This document shows, in pieces, positions 20,133 through 29,552 of a stretch of 64,000 nucleotides of DNA. Made by a program: the position numbers and the translations under genes. Source of the DNA: Nocardioides sp. JS614 (GTDB taxonomy: Bacteria; Actinomycetota; Actinomycetes; Propionibacteriales; Nocardioidaceae). Location of the stretch: positions 3,038,001-3,102,000 of the forward strand of contig NC_008699.1 in the NCBI RefSeq assembly GCF_000015265.1, given 5' to 3'. Under the pieces are notes generated by a model that was given only the letters and a program-made list of their open reading frames with translations, made no database searches and was not told the DNA's origin. Within the stretch, counting starts at the first letter, position 1. Each line of letters opens with the position of its first letter.

Positions 20133-23100
20133 ATGCGGATCGCGCTGCTGTCCACGTCCGACACAGACCTGCTGTCCGCCCGGGCCAGTGGCGCCGAGTA
20201 CGCGTGGGGGAACCCGTCGCGCGCCACCGAGGCCGAGCTCACCGGGATCGTCGCCGGCGCGGACCTGGTCGTCGTGCGGCTCCTCGGCTCGCCCCACGAT
20301 CTCTGGTCGGGGGTCGATGAGCTTCGCGCCGGGGGGACCCCCGTGGTGGTCCTGGGTGGCGAGCCGCAGCCGAGTGCGGAGCTGATGGAGCTGTCGACCG
20401 TGCCCATGGGGGTGACCGCCGAGGCGCACCGCTACCTGGCCGAGGGCGGCCCGGCCAACCTGGGACAGCTGCACGCGTTCCTCTCCGACACGGTGCTGTT
20501 GACGGGCGAGGGGTTCGAGCCTCCGGCCGCCATCCCGGCCTGGGGGTACGCCGACCGGCCGGTGCGCACGGAGGCGGACCTGCCTCGGGTCGGGGTGCTC
20601 TACTACCGGGCCCACGAGTCGAGCGGCAACAACGCCTTCGCCCATGCCCTGGCCGACGCGATCGACGCGACCGGCCAGGCGACGGGCGTGCCGATCTTCG
20701 CCGGCTCCCTGCGCTCGGCGCCCGACGACCTCTACGACGCACTCGGGACCCTGGACGCCCTGGTCGTCACCGTACTGGCGGCCGGCGGCTCCGTCCCTGC
20801 GACCGCGAGCGCCGGTGGCGACGACGAGGCATGGGACGTCGAGCGGATGGCGGCACTCGACATCCCGGTACTGCAGGGCCTCTGCCTCACCCACAGCCGT
20901 GCCGAGTGGGAGGGGTCGGACGACGGGGTCAGCCCGCTCGACTACGCGACCCAGATCGCCATCCCGGAGTTCGACGGCCGGATCACGACCGCGCCGTTCT
21001 CCTTCAAGGAGATCGACGAGGAAGGACTGCCGGCGTACGTCGCAGATCCCGAGCGCGCCGATCGGGTGGCCCGCATCGCGGTCAACCACGCCCTTCTGCG
21101 CCACAAGCCGAACAGCGAGAAGCGGCTGGCGCTGGTGCTCTCGGCCTACCCGACCAAGCACGCGCGCATCGGCAACGCGGTCGGGCTCGACACCCCCGTC
21201 TCCGCGATCCGGCTGCTCCGCCGGCTGCGCACGGAGGGGTACGACGTCGGCGACCTCGCGCTCCTCGACCTGACCGACGACACCGAGGCCGGCGACGCAC
21301 TGATCCATGCGCTCATCGCGGCAGGCGGTCAGGACGAGGAGTGGCTCACGTCGGCGCAGCTGACCGACGCCCACGTGCGGATCAGCGGGGCCGACTACGA
21401 CGCATGGACTGCCGACCTGCCGGCGGACCTGCGTGACGCCATGACCGAGGCCTGGGGCGCGGCGCCCGGCTCGCTGTTCGTCAACGACGCGGGCGAGATC
21501 GTCGTCGCGACGCTGCGCGCGGGCAACGTCGTCATCCTGATCCAGCCGCCGCGGGGATTCGGCGAGAACCCGGTAGCGATCTACCACGACCTCGACCTGC
21601 CGGTGACGCACCACTACTTGGCGGCGTACCGCTGGCTGGAGCACGGCTTCGAGGCCGATGCGGTCGTGCACCTCGGCAAGCACGGATCGATGGAGTGGCT
21701 GCCCGGCAAGAACGCGGCACTGTCGGCATCCTGCGGCCCTGACGCGACGCTCGGCAGCCTGCCGCTGATCTATCCGTTCCTGGTCAACGACCCGGGCGAG
21801 GGCGCGCAGGCCAAGCGGCGTGCGCACGCCACGATCGTCGACCACCTCGTGCCTCCGATGGCCCGCGCGGAGTCGTACGGCGACATCTCGCGCCTCGAGG
21901 GCCTGCTCGAGGAGCACGACAAGATCTCGACGATGGACCCGGCCAAGCTGCCGGCGATCCGCGGAGAGATCTGGCAGCTCATGCACGCCGCGCACCTGCA
22001 CCGCGACCTCGGGCTCGAGGAGCGACCGGACGACGCGGAGTTCGACGACTTCCTGCTCCACGTCGACGGCTGGCTGTGCGAGATCAAGGACGCCCAGATC
22101 CGCGACGGACTGCACGTCCTCGGAGCCGCGCCCGACGGTGTGGCACGGGTCAACCTGGTGCTGTCGATCCTGCGCGCGGCCCAGGTGTGGGGCGGCGTCG
22201 GCAGCGCGGTGCCGGGCCTGCGTGCGGCGCTCGGTCTCACCGAGGGAGCGGCCACCACCGAGGTCGACGTGTTCGAGGCGCAGGCACGCGAGCTGGTCGA
22301 GGCCATGGAGAAGGCTGACTGGGACCCCACGGTGGTCGAGTCGCTCCACGACTCCCCCGACGTGCGACGCGTGCTGGAGTTCGCCGCGACGCAGGTCGTG
22401 CCACGGCTGGCTCGCACGACCGACGAGCTGGACGCCGTCCTGCACGCGCTGGCGGGCGGCTACGTCGCCGCGGGTCCGTCGGGCTCGCCGCTGCGTGGAC
22501 TGGTCAACGTGCTGCCGACCGGCCGCAACTTCTACACCGTCGACCCGCGTGCGGTGCCGAGCCGGCTGGCGTGGCAGACCGGGCAGGCGATGGCCGACTC
22601 GCTGCTGGAGAGGTACCTCGAGGACACCGGCGAGTACCCGACGTCGGTGGGCCTGTCGGTGTGGGGCACCAGCGCCATGCGCACCTCCGGTGACGACGTC
22701 GCCGAGGTGCTGGCGCTGCTCGGGGTACGTCCGGAGTGGGACGCCGAGTCGCGGCGCGTGCGCGAGCTGGTCGTCGTCCCGCCGGACGAGCTCGGTCGGC
22801 CACGCATCGACGTCACCGTCCGCATCTCCGGCTTCTTCCGCGATGCGTTCCCCCACGTCGTGGCGATGCTCGACGACGCCGTGCGGCTGGTCGCCGACCT
22901 CGACGAGCCCGCCGACCAGAACTTCGTGCGTGCCAACGCGCTGGCCGACCTGACCGAGCACGGCGACGCACGGCGCGCGACGACGCGCATCTTCGGCTCG
23001 AAGCCCGGCTCCTACGGCGCCGGGATCCTGCAGGTGATCGAGTCCGGGACCTGGCGCGACGACAAGGACCTCGCCGAGGTCTACACCGCGTGGGGCGGGT

Positions 23101-23705
23101 TCGCCTACGGCCGCGATCTCGACGGTGTGCCGGCGGCCGACGACATGCGCGCCAACTACCGACGGATCAAGGTCGCGGCCAAGAACGTGGACTCGGCCGA
23201 GCACGACATCGCCGACTCCGACGACTACTTCCAGTACCACGGCGGCATGGTCGCCACGGTCCGCGCACTGACCGGATCCGCCCCGAAGGCCTACGTCGGC
23301 GACTCGACCGCCCCCGACGCGGTGAAGACACGGACCCTGCAGGAGGAGACCAATCGCGTCTTCCGCGCGCGGGTGGTGAACCCGCGCTGGATCGCCGCGA
23401 TGCAGCGGCACGGCTACAAGGGCGCCTTCGAGCTCGCCGCGACCGTCGACTACCTCTTCGGGTTCGACGCCACGGCAGGTGTCGTCCACGACTGGATGTA
23501 CGACAAGCTCGCGCAGGAGTACGTGCTCGACGAGACGACCCAGGACTTCCTGCGTCGCTCGAACCCGTGGGCCCTGCGCGGCATCGTCGAGCGGCTCCAC
23601 GAGGCCGCCGAGCGTGGTCTGTGGGCCGACCCGGACGCGGACACGCTCGCGGCGATGCAGCAGGTCTACCTCGAGCTCGAGGGCGACCTCGAGGATCGCG
23701 AGTGA
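20133..23705 (+). CDS. cobN: Cobaltochelatase subunit CobN
   Basis: A 1190-residue large subunit that inserts Co2+ into hydrogenobyrinic acid a,c-diamide in the aerobic cobalamin pathway. Recognisable family blocks are HLGKHGSMEWLPGKNAALSA, LGSLPLIYPFLVNDPGEGAQ and FQYHGGMVATVRALTG. The length fits CobN. The ATG at 20133 is chosen because the frame upstream runs through the riboswitch. It opens a four-gene operon in which each start overlaps the preceding stop. It requires AAA+ ATPase partners; the fused I/D protein at 33650 is the evident one. Confidence 0.96.
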   Translation: MRIALLSTSDTDLLSARASGAEYAWGNPSRATEAELTGIVAGADLVVVRLLGSPHDLWSGVDELRAGGTPVVVLGGEPQPSAELMELSTVPMGVTAEAHRYLAEGGPANLGQLHAFLSDTVLLTGEGFEPPAAIPAWGYADRPVRTEADLPRVGVLYYRAHESSGNNAFAHALADAIDATGQATGVPIFAGSLRSAPDDLYDALGTLDALVVTVLAAGGSVPATASAGGDDEAWDVERMAALDIPVLQGLCLTHSRAEWEGSDDGVSPLDYATQIAIPEFDGRITTAPFSFKEIDEEGLPAYVADPERADRVARIAVNHALLRHKPNSEKRLALVLSAYPTKHARIGNAVGLDTPVSAIRLLRRLRTEGYDVGDLALLDLTDDTEAGDALIHALIAAGGQDEEWLTSAQLTDAHVRISGADYDAWTADLPADLRDAMTEAWGAAPGSLFVNDAGEIVVATLRAGNVVILIQPPRGFGENPVAIYHDLDLPVTHHYLAAYRWLEHGFEADAVVHLGKHGSMEWLPGKNAALSASCGPDATLGSLPLIYPFLVNDPGEGAQAKRRAHATIVDHLVPPMARAESYGDISRLEGLLEEHDKISTMDPAKLPAIRGEIWQLMHAAHLHRDLGLEERPDDAEFDDFLLHVDGWLCEIKDAQIRDGLHVLGAAPDGVARVNLVLSILRAAQVWGGVGSAVPGLRAALGLTEGAATTEVDVFEAQARELVEAMEKADWDPTVVESLHDSPDVRRVLEFAATQVVPRLARTTDELDAVLHALAGGYVAAGPSGSPLRGLVNVLPTGRNFYTVDPRAVPSRLAWQTGQAMADSLLERYLEDTGEYPTSVGLSVWGTSAMRTSGDDVAEVLALLGVRPEWDAESRRVRELVVVPPDELGRPRIDVTVRISGFFRDAFPHVVAMLDDAVRLVADLDEPADQNFVRANALADLTEHGDARRATTRIFGSKPGSYGAGILQVIESGTWRDDKDLAEVYTAWGGFAYGRDLDGVPAADDMRANYRRIKVAAKNVDSAEHDIADSDDYFQYHGGMVATVRALTGSAPKAYVGDSTAPDAVKTRTLQEETNRVFRARVVNPRWIAAMQRHGYKGAFELAATVDYLFGFDATAGVVHDWMYDKLAQEYVLDETTQDFLRRSNPWALRGIVERLHEAAERGLWADPDADTLAAMQQVYLELEGDLEDRE

Positions 23706-24421
23706 GGGTCCGGATCCTCGGTGTCGGCATGGGACCGCAGCACGTGACGGCCGAGGGAGCCGAGGCCCTGCGCGGCGTCGACTACGTCGTCGCCGCCGAC
23801 AAGGGCGGCGACGACCACCTCCTCGCGGCACGGCGGGAGATCGCCCGGGCGTACGGCGTCGAGGTCGTCGCCGTCCCGGATCCGGAGCGTGATCGCGACG
23901 ACCCGGCCGACTACGGCAGGGCCGTGCACGACTGGCACGCGGCGCGGGTCGACGCCTACGAGACCGTCCTGCGTGAGCGGGGCGGCACGGCGGCCTTCCT
24001 GGTCTGGGGCGACCCGTCGCTCTACGACTCGACCATCCGCGTCGTCGAGCAGCTCGCCACCCGTCTCCCCCTCGAGTACGACGTGCTGCCCGGCATCGGC
24101 GCACCGCAGCTCCTCGCGGCCCGTCACCGGATCGTCCTGCATCCGGTGGGGCGGCCCGTCCACCTGACGACGGCGCGCCGACTGCGCGAGGACATCGCGG
24201 CCGGGCAGACCAATCTCGTGGTGATGCTCGGCTCGATGCCCGACCTGACGGGGCTCGAGGACTGGTGGATCTGGTGGGGTGCCAACCTCGGGACCGAGTC
24301 GGAGGAGCTGGTCGCCGGGCGGGTCGGCGACGTGCGCGCCGAGGTGCTCGCCGCCCGCGACCGCGTGAAGGTGGCCGCGGGCTGGGTGATGGACGCCTAT
24401 CTCCTGCGGGGACCCGCATGA
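23702..24421 (+). CDS. cobF: Precorrin-6A synthase (deacetylating)
   Basis: 239 residues, GTG start overlapping the cobN stop (GTGA). The N-terminal VRVRILGVGMGPQHVTAEGA is the glycine-rich motif of precorrin methyltransferases; FLVWGDPSLYDSTIRVVEQL and YDVLPGIGAPQLLAARHRIV follow. CobF methylates C-1 of precorrin-5 with loss of acetate, a step specific to the aerobic pathway. Length and motifs match. Confidence 0.94.
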   Translation: MRVRILGVGMGPQHVTAEGAEALRGVDYVVAADKGGDDHLLAARREIARAYGVEVVAVPDPERDRDDPADYGRAVHDWHAARVDAYETVLRERGGTAAFLVWGDPSLYDSTIRVVEQLATRLPLEYDVLPGIGAPQLLAARHRIVLHPVGRPVHLTTARRLREDIAAGQTNLVVMLGSMPDLTGLEDWWIWWGANLGTESEELVAGRVGDVRAEVLAARDRVKVAAGWVMDAYLLRGPA

Positions 24422-25848
24422 GCGGCCTGCTCGTCGCCGGTACCACCTCCGACGCCGGCAAGTCGGTGGTGACGACCGGCCTCTGCCGGGCGTTCGCACG
24501 ACGCGGGGTACGGGTGGCGCCGTACAAGGCGCAGAACATGTCGAACAACTCGATGGTGTGCGCGGGCCCGGACGAGCGGCTGGCGGAGATCGGTCGGGCC
24601 CAGTGGGTCCAGGCGCTCGCAGCACGGGCGACGCCGGAGCCCGCGATGAATCCGGTTCTCCTCAAGCCGGGCTCGGACCGGCGCAGCCACGTCGTGCTCC
24701 TCGGGAGACCCGCGGGTGAGGTCTCGTCGGCGAGCTGGGAGGAAGGCCGGCGCCACCTGGCCGAGGCAGCCCACGAGGCCTTCGACGACCTCGCCTCACG
24801 CTACGACGTGATCGTGGCCGAGGGCGCGGGCAGTCCGGCAGAGATCAACCTGCGCGCAGGCGACTACGTGAACATGGGCCTGGCCCGTCACGCCGCCCTC
24901 CCGACCGTCGTGGTCGGCGACATCGACCGGGGCGGCGTCTTCGCCGCACTGCACGGCACGGTGGCGCTCCTGGCACCCGACGATCAGGCGCTGGTCGCCG
25001 GCTTCGTGATGAACAAGTTCCGCGGCGACCTCTCCCTGCTCTCCCCCGGCTTGGAGATGCTTCGGCTCGCGACCGGCCGGCCGACGTACGGCGTCCTGCC
25101 GTGGGACCCGAGCCTGTGGCTCGACTCCGAGGACGCGCTGGACCTCGACGGCCGCCGCTCGGCCGGGAGCGGCGCGAAGCGGGTCGCCGTCGTACGACTC
25201 CCCAGGATCAGCAACTTCACCGACCTCGACGCCCTCGGCCTCGAGCCCGACCTCGACGTCGTCTTCGCCTCCTCGGCGCGGGACCTCGCCGACGCCGACC
25301 TGGTCGTGCTCCCCGGCACCCGCGCGACCGTCGCCGATCTCGCCTGGATGCGCGCGCGCGGCCTCGATGGCGCGATCATCGCCCACGCGGACGCCGGTCG
25401 GGCGGTGCTCGGCATCTGCGGCGGCTGCCAGATGCTGGGCCGCACGATCACCGACCCCGCGGGCATCGAGGGTGACCCGGGCACCGTGGTCGCGGGTCTC
25501 GGGCTGCTCCCCCACACCACCACGTTCGGCGCCGACAAGGTGCTGCGCGTCCACGAGCCCGCAGGCTACGAGATCCACCACGGACGGATCGCCGGCCGCA
25601 CCGAGGACGGCCTCGTCAGCGGCACGATGGTGCACGGGTCCCTCGAGGACGACGCCCACCGCGCGGCCTACCTCCAGCGCGTCCTCGGCGTCACGTCACG
25701 GGCCTCCTTCCCCGCCGCCCGCGACGCCCGGATCGACCTGCTCGGCGACCTCGTCGAGCAGCACCTCGACGTCGACGCGCTGCTCGCCCTCGCCGTCTCC
25801 GGCGCGCCCGCCGGCCTGCCGGTCCTGCCGCCCGGCGGCGTGCCGTGA
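24418..25848 (+). CDS. cobQ: Cobyric acid synthase
   Basis: 476 residues, ATG overlapping the cobF stop (ATGA). The N-terminal half is the dethiobiotin-synthetase-like ATP domain (GTTSDAGKSVVTTGLCRAFA; YKAQNMSNNSMV). The C-terminal half is a triad glutaminase with Cys in LGICGGCQMLGRTI and a His in EIHHGRI. It amidates four peripheral carboxyls of adenosylcobyrinic acid a,c-diamide using glutamine. Confidence 0.96.
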   Translation: MSGLLVAGTTSDAGKSVVTTGLCRAFARRGVRVAPYKAQNMSNNSMVCAGPDERLAEIGRAQWVQALAARATPEPAMNPVLLKPGSDRRSHVVLLGRPAGEVSSASWEEGRRHLAEAAHEAFDDLASRYDVIVAEGAGSPAEINLRAGDYVNMGLARHAALPTVVVGDIDRGGVFAALHGTVALLAPDDQALVAGFVMNKFRGDLSLLSPGLEMLRLATGRPTYGVLPWDPSLWLDSEDALDLDGRRSAGSGAKRVAVVRLPRISNFTDLDALGLEPDLDVVFASSARDLADADLVVLPGTRATVADLAWMRARGLDGAIIAHADAGRAVLGICGGCQMLGRTITDPAGIEGDPGTVVAGLGLLPHTTTFGADKVLRVHEPAGYEIHHGRIAGRTEDGLVSGTMVHGSLEDDAHRAAYLQRVLGVTSRASFPAARDARIDLLGDLVEQHLDVDALLALAVSGAPAGLPVLPPGGVP

Positions 25849-26576
25849 GGCTCCTGCTGCTCGGTGGCACCTCCGAGGCCCGCGAGCTGACCGCCCGCCT
25901 GCTCGACCTCGGCATCGACGTCATGTCGTCGCTCGCCGGGCGGGTGGCCGAGCCCCGGCTCCCCGTCGGCCCGGTCCGGATCGGCGGATTCGGCGGCGTC
26001 GAGGGCCTGCGCGCCGCCTTGCGGGAGTACAGCGCGGTGGTCGATGCCACGCATCCCTTCGCCCGCGGCATGAGCGCCAATGCCGCGGCTGCCTGCTCCC
26101 TCGACCGCGTACCGCTCCTCCGGCTCGAGCGGCCGGGCTGGGCGCCGGATCCCACGTGGCACTACGCGGACTCGCATGAGGAGGCGGCGGACCTGGCAGC
26201 GGCCCTCGGCAAGCGGCCGTTCCTCACCGTCGGCCGCCAAGAGCTGGCCCGTTTCACATCTGTCCTCCACCAGCACGACGTGATTGCTCGGGTCGTCGAT
26301 GCGCCCTCGGGCGACATCCCGACCGGCTGGACGATCGTCCGTAGCCGCGGCCCCTACGCGCTCGACGAGGAGCTGGCCCTCATGCGCGGCCACTGCTCGG
26401 ACGTCTTGGTCACCAAGGACTCGGGCGGCATCTTCACCTGGCCGAAGATGCAGGCCGCGGCCGAACTCGGTGTTCCGGTGGTGGTCGTGCGGCGCCCGAA
26501 TGCCGGGGACGGAGTGCCGACGGTCGATGCCGTCGACGACGCCCTCGCGTGGGTGCTGCGGCAGGCAGCTCGATAG
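25845..26576 (+). CDS. cobK: Precorrin-6A reductase
   Basis: 243 residues, GTG start overlapping the cobQ stop. The N-terminus MRLLLLGGTSEARELTARLL, the central VVDATHPFARGMSANAAAAC and the C-terminal VLVTKDSGGIFTWPKMQAAA are typical CobK/CbiJ blocks. It reduces precorrin-6A to precorrin-6B with NADPH. Last gene of the cobN operon; it ends 4 nt before the convergent cbtA stop, leaving no room for a separate terminator. Confidence 0.95.
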   Translation: MRLLLLGGTSEARELTARLLDLGIDVMSSLAGRVAEPRLPVGPVRIGGFGGVEGLRAALREYSAVVDATHPFARGMSANAAAACSLDRVPLLRLERPGWAPDPTWHYADSHEEAADLAAALGKRPFLTVGRQELARFTSVLHQHDVIARVVDAPSGDIPTGWTIVRSRGPYALDEELALMRGHCSDVLVTKDSGGIFTWPKMQAAAELGVPVVVVRRPNAGDGVPTVDAVDDALAWVLRQAAR

Positions 26577-26580
26577 CGCG

Positions 26581-27399
26581 TCAGAGACTGTCAGCCAGCT
26601 GACGTCGCTCGGCGTCCGCCGTCTCGGCGGCGTAGAGCCGCGTCACGAGGCCGGTGAGCACGACGCCGGTGACACCCCAGGTCGTGGCGAGGGTGATCAG
26701 CGATGCGCGTCGGAAGAACCACAGCGTGTCGGCCGGGAAGTCGCCCACCTCGTTGACCGTGCCGAAGGCCTGGCCGGCGACCACCACGACGAGCAGGTAC
26801 GCCGCGACGCCTGCGACCACACCGCCGTAGGTGCCGATGCGCTCACGCAGCCTCAAGGCGCCGTAGCTCGCCGCGACTGCCGCGACCAGGGAGACGAGGA
26901 CGAACCCGAAGTAGAGCGCGGTCCGGTCGCCGATCGTCTCGCTGTCGCCGACCGCCGGTGGCGTGGCGGGGTACTTCAGGAACGGCACCAGTGCGAACGA
27001 GACGAACCCGAGCAGCGTGACGAGAGCGGTCGACTGGCCGGGCAGCAGGCGGCCGATGTGGCCGATGGTGGCGGCGGCGACGAGGGCGACGATGCCGCCG
27101 AGAGCGAGGCCCACGGTCAGGGTGCCGGTGAGCAGGCCCCAGGTCTCCTGGTTGTCGCGCGACACCTCGGTCCTGGCGCCTTCCTCGGCGGTGGCTTCGT
27201 CGCCGTGGCGGTGCGTGTGGGCGTGACCGTCCTCGGCGGGCGGGGCGTCGCCCGGAGCCTCGACGCCAGCACGGGGCTGCTCGAGGGCGATGGCCGTCCT
27301 GACCTGGGGCTCGCCGGCGGTGTAGGCGACGAGGAAGGTGGCGATGCCGGCCACGAGGCCGGCGATCAGCCCACGGATGAGAAGTGCGCGTGCGGTCAT
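26581..27399 (-). CDS. cbtA: CbtA family cobalt transporter subunit
   Basis: 272 residues with about six predicted helices: one at 8-26, then five after a cytoplasmic or exposed histidine-rich loop (HAHTHRHGD, around residue 60). CbtA is a predicted cobalt uptake permease usually found with CbtB under cobalamin riboswitch control, as here. The His cluster suggests metal binding. The start at 27399 is chosen over an upstream in-frame codon since it begins the first hydrophobic helix. Confidence 0.9.
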   Translation of the reverse strand: MTARALLIRGLIAGLVAGIATFLVAYTAGEPQVRTAIALEQPRAGVEAPGDAPPAEDGHAHTHRHGDEATAEEGARTEVSRDNQETWGLLTGTLTVGLALGGIVALVAAATIGHIGRLLPGQSTALVTLLGFVSFALVPFLKYPATPPAVGDSETIGDRTALYFGFVLVSLVAAVAASYGALRLRERIGTYGGVVAGVAAYLLVVVVAGQAFGTVNEVGDFPADTLWFFRRASLITLATTWGVTGVVLTGLVTRLYAAETADAERRQLADSL

Positions 27400-27508
27400 G
27401 GGGGGTCCGTTCGGCGCCGCCACAGAGGCCACGGGGTGCAGGCCTACTGGGGGCGAGATCATGTGACGGGATGCGTCGCGCCCGTCAGGGACGGGTCGGA
27501 AGAGGCCG

Positions 27509-27526
27509 CCCGGAAGTCATTCCGGG
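27509..27526 (-). terminator. Small hairpin between cbtB and cbtA
   Basis: CCCGGAA (27509-27515) pairs with TTCCGGG (27520-27526) around a GTCA loop, just beyond the cbtB stop. It may partly attenuate transcription into cbtA or stabilise the 3' end of cbtB. Confidence 0.4.
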
Positions 27527-27533
27527 CGCGGCG

Positions 27534-27752
27534 TCAGTGGCAGGGGTAGCCCAGCAGGTGACGACCGTCGTGGACCCACTCGTGGATCGCGTTGCCCGAC
27601 GGGATCGAGACGGCACCCTGGTCGGCGCTCACGAAGAAGATCACCAGGACCGCGAGCAGGCCGAAGAACAGCGCCCAGGGAGCGAGCTCTCGCAGCGGGA
27701 TGGTGGGAACAGAAACGGCGCCGGAGATCGGCGTCACAGCAGACTGCGACAT
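27534..27752 (-). CDS. cbtB: CbtB family cobalt transporter subunit
   Basis: 72 residues, one transmembrane helix (about 24-44, LAPWALFFGLLAVLVIFFVS) and the characteristic C-terminal metal-binding tail EWVHDGRHLLGYPCH. CbtB is a small partner of CbtA in predicted cobalt uptake. It is the first gene behind the riboswitch; cbtA follows about 135 nt downstream. Confidence 0.93.
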   Translation of the reverse strand: MSQSAVTPISGAVSVPTIPLRELAPWALFFGLLAVLVIFFVSADQGAVSIPSGNAIHEWVHDGRHLLGYPCH

Positions 27753-27799
27753 GAGTCCTCCTCGAGGGGGTGGATGCGCCCCCGGTCAATGGGTGGTGG

Positions 27800-27915
27800 C
27801 AGGCATTCGGGTCTGGCTCCACCTCGACCGGGTCACCCCGGAGGACGTGTCACAGTAGCGCTACTGCGCCGGACTCTCACCGGCTTCCTCATGCATGCGT
27901 AGGGCACTCTAGCGG
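27800..27915 (-). ncRNA. Cobalamin riboswitch upstream of cbtBA
   Basis: On the minus strand GGAAGCCGGTGAGAGTCCGG, then CGCAGTAGCGCTACTGTGAC, then GAGCCAGACC are the conserved segments. It controls cobalt uptake in response to cobalamin. Distance to cbtB is about 50 nt. Confidence 0.92.
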
Positions 27916-27944
27916 AGTCCCGCCCCGGCAGGGATCCCGTCCGG

Positions 27945-28625
27945 CTAGCGGGATCTGGGCAGTCGATGGCTCTCGATCGGGCGGTTGTCGATGAAGTGCT
28001 CGGCGACGATGAGCGATGCCATCGCGGGGTCGACGCCGCCGTACCAGACGTCGTCGGGCTGGACGCTGATCACGGGCGCCTGGTTGCAGGGCGACTGGCA
28101 GCCGGTGTGCACGAGGAGCACGTCGTTGTCGCCCAGCTGGTGCTCCACGAGCGCAACGACCATGGCCCGGAGGTTGTCGACCTGGCCCATTGCCGTGCAG
28201 CGGGGTCCGCGGCAGACCATGACCTGGTGGCGATGGCCTGCCACGTGCTCCCACGCCTCGGAGGTCAGGCCGGGCTCGGCGCCGGTGATGGGTCGCACGC
28301 TCTGCAAGCAGGCGCCGATCTGGTCCAGGTCCGTGGCCAACTCGGTGGCGACACTGATGGTCGGCCTGCGGCCCGCGCGCTCGCGCCACCAGTGCGCAGC
28401 GATCCTGCGCAACCAGGATCGGCCGGGCGCCAAAGAGCCGGTGTCGACGCCGACGAGCGTGATGGTGGTGGCTCCGTCGTCGGCGAGGCGGGTGAGCTCG
28501 GCGGAGAGTGACGGGTCGCCCATCTGCAGGAACGCGACGGTGCCGCCCAAGGGCCGCGCGCACGTGAACAGATGGTCACGACGATCGACGTCGCTGACGG
28601 ACATGCCGACGAGCACGACGCTCAT
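27945..28625 (-). CDS. Thioredoxin-like [2Fe-2S] protein of the cobalamin operon
   Basis: 226 residues, ATG overlapping the cobD(cbiB) stop (ATGA). The C-terminal half has four cysteines arranged C138-x4-C143 and C176-x3-C180 (VCRGPRCTAMG; HTGCQSPCNQAP), as in thioredoxin-like [2Fe-2S] ferredoxins. The N-terminal ~120 residues (MSVVLVGMSVSDVDRRDHLF; LTRLADDGATTITLVGVDTG) resemble a degenerate CbiX/sirohydrochlorin-chelatase-like fold. Its place at the end of a cobalamin operon suggests electron transfer to a biosynthetic step, but no step is assigned. Confidence 0.8.
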   Translation of the reverse strand: MSVVLVGMSVSDVDRRDHLFTCARPLGGTVAFLQMGDPSLSAELTRLADDGATTITLVGVDTGSLAPGRSWLRRIAAHWWRERAGRRPTISVATELATDLDQIGACLQSVRPITGAEPGLTSEAWEHVAGHRHQVMVCRGPRCTAMGQVDNLRAMVVALVEHQLGDNDVLLVHTGCQSPCNQAPVISVQPDDVWYGGVDPAMASLIVAEHFIDNRPIESHRLPRSR

Positions 28626-29545
28626 CGCGATCTCCGGAGTACGGCGACTGCGGCCGCCACGAGAGCCGCGCCCGCCCCGACACGCGCGCCGAGCCGAACG
28701 GCGGTTGCGATGTCACGAGGCTCGACCGCGCGCCCGTCGCCCATCACGGCGCGGTGCTCGACCCGGTCGCCGTCGTAGGTGTTCGTGCCACCGAGACGGA
28801 TCCCGAGCGACCCCGCGAAGGTCGACTCGACGACTCCGGCGTTGGGGCTGGGGTGGGCAGCCGCGTCGCGACGCCAGTCGGTGATCGCCCTGCGGGGGTT
28901 TCCACCCAGCGCCACGGTGAGGAGCCCGGCTAGTCGTGCCCCCGGGAGATTCACGAGGTCGTCGAGCCGCGCGCTGGCCCACCCGAAGTTCTCGTAGCGC
29001 ATGTTGTGGTGGCCCACCATCGCGTCGAGGGTGTTCGCAGCGCGATAGCCCAGTAGGCCTGCAGGGCCCAGCAGTGCGCCCCATACGAGCGGGGCGACGA
29101 CGGCGTCGGAGCTGTTCTCGGCGACCGACTCCACGACGGCCCGCGCGACCTCGGACTCGTCGAGCCGCTCCGTGTCGCGACCGACGAGCCGCTTCACCTG
29201 GACCCGTGCCCCCGGCAGGTCGCCGGCGGCCAGCAGGACGTGGACGGCGGATGCTTCACGTTCCAGCGTCCGCCCACCCAGCACGGCCCACGTCACGACG
29301 GCGGTTACCGCTGATCGAGCGATCGGCGTGCGAGCAGCCTTCTCGGCGACGACGCCGAGGACCCCGGCTCCACCGACCAGTACGGCGGCATGAAGCACAC
29401 CGCGCGCGCGGGAGTCGCCGTACACGCTCTCCTCGACCGCGCGCGCGACGTGGCCGAAACCGGCGACGGGATGGCGGTGTGCGGGGTCGCCGAGCATCCG
29501 GTCGGCTGCGTAGCCGAGCAGGAGCCCGGCGGCACGCGCCTTCAT
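28622..29545 (-). CDS. cobD: Adenosylcobinamide-phosphate synthase (CobD/CbiB)
   Basis: 307-residue integral membrane protein. Family blocks: LLLGYAADRMLGDPAHRHPV near the N-terminus, SVAENSSDAVVAPLVWGALL, ANTLDAMVGHHNMRYENFGW and LGGTNTYDGDRVEHRAVMGD. It attaches aminopropanol (phosphate) to adenosylcobyric acid. Named CobD in the aerobic nomenclature and CbiB in the anaerobic one. It starts 7 nt after the cobT stop. Confidence 0.94.
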   Translation of the reverse strand: MKARAAGLLLGYAADRMLGDPAHRHPVAGFGHVARAVEESVYGDSRARGVLHAAVLVGGAGVLGVVAEKAARTPIARSAVTAVVTWAVLGGRTLEREASAVHVLLAAGDLPGARVQVKRLVGRDTERLDESEVARAVVESVAENSSDAVVAPLVWGALLGPAGLLGYRAANTLDAMVGHHNMRYENFGWASARLDDLVNLPGARLAGLLTVALGGNPRRAITDWRRDAAAHPSPNAGVVESTFAGSLGIRLGGTNTYDGDRVEHRAVMGDGRAVEPRDIATAVRLGARVGAGAALVAAAVAVLRRSR

Positions 29546-29552
29546 GGCCGCA

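Noticed and set aside
19380..24665. 1761-codon minus-strand frame spanning cobN
   Set aside because: Only its last ~136 codons (DoxX) are real; the rest is antisense to cobN/cobF/cobQ and lacks motifs.
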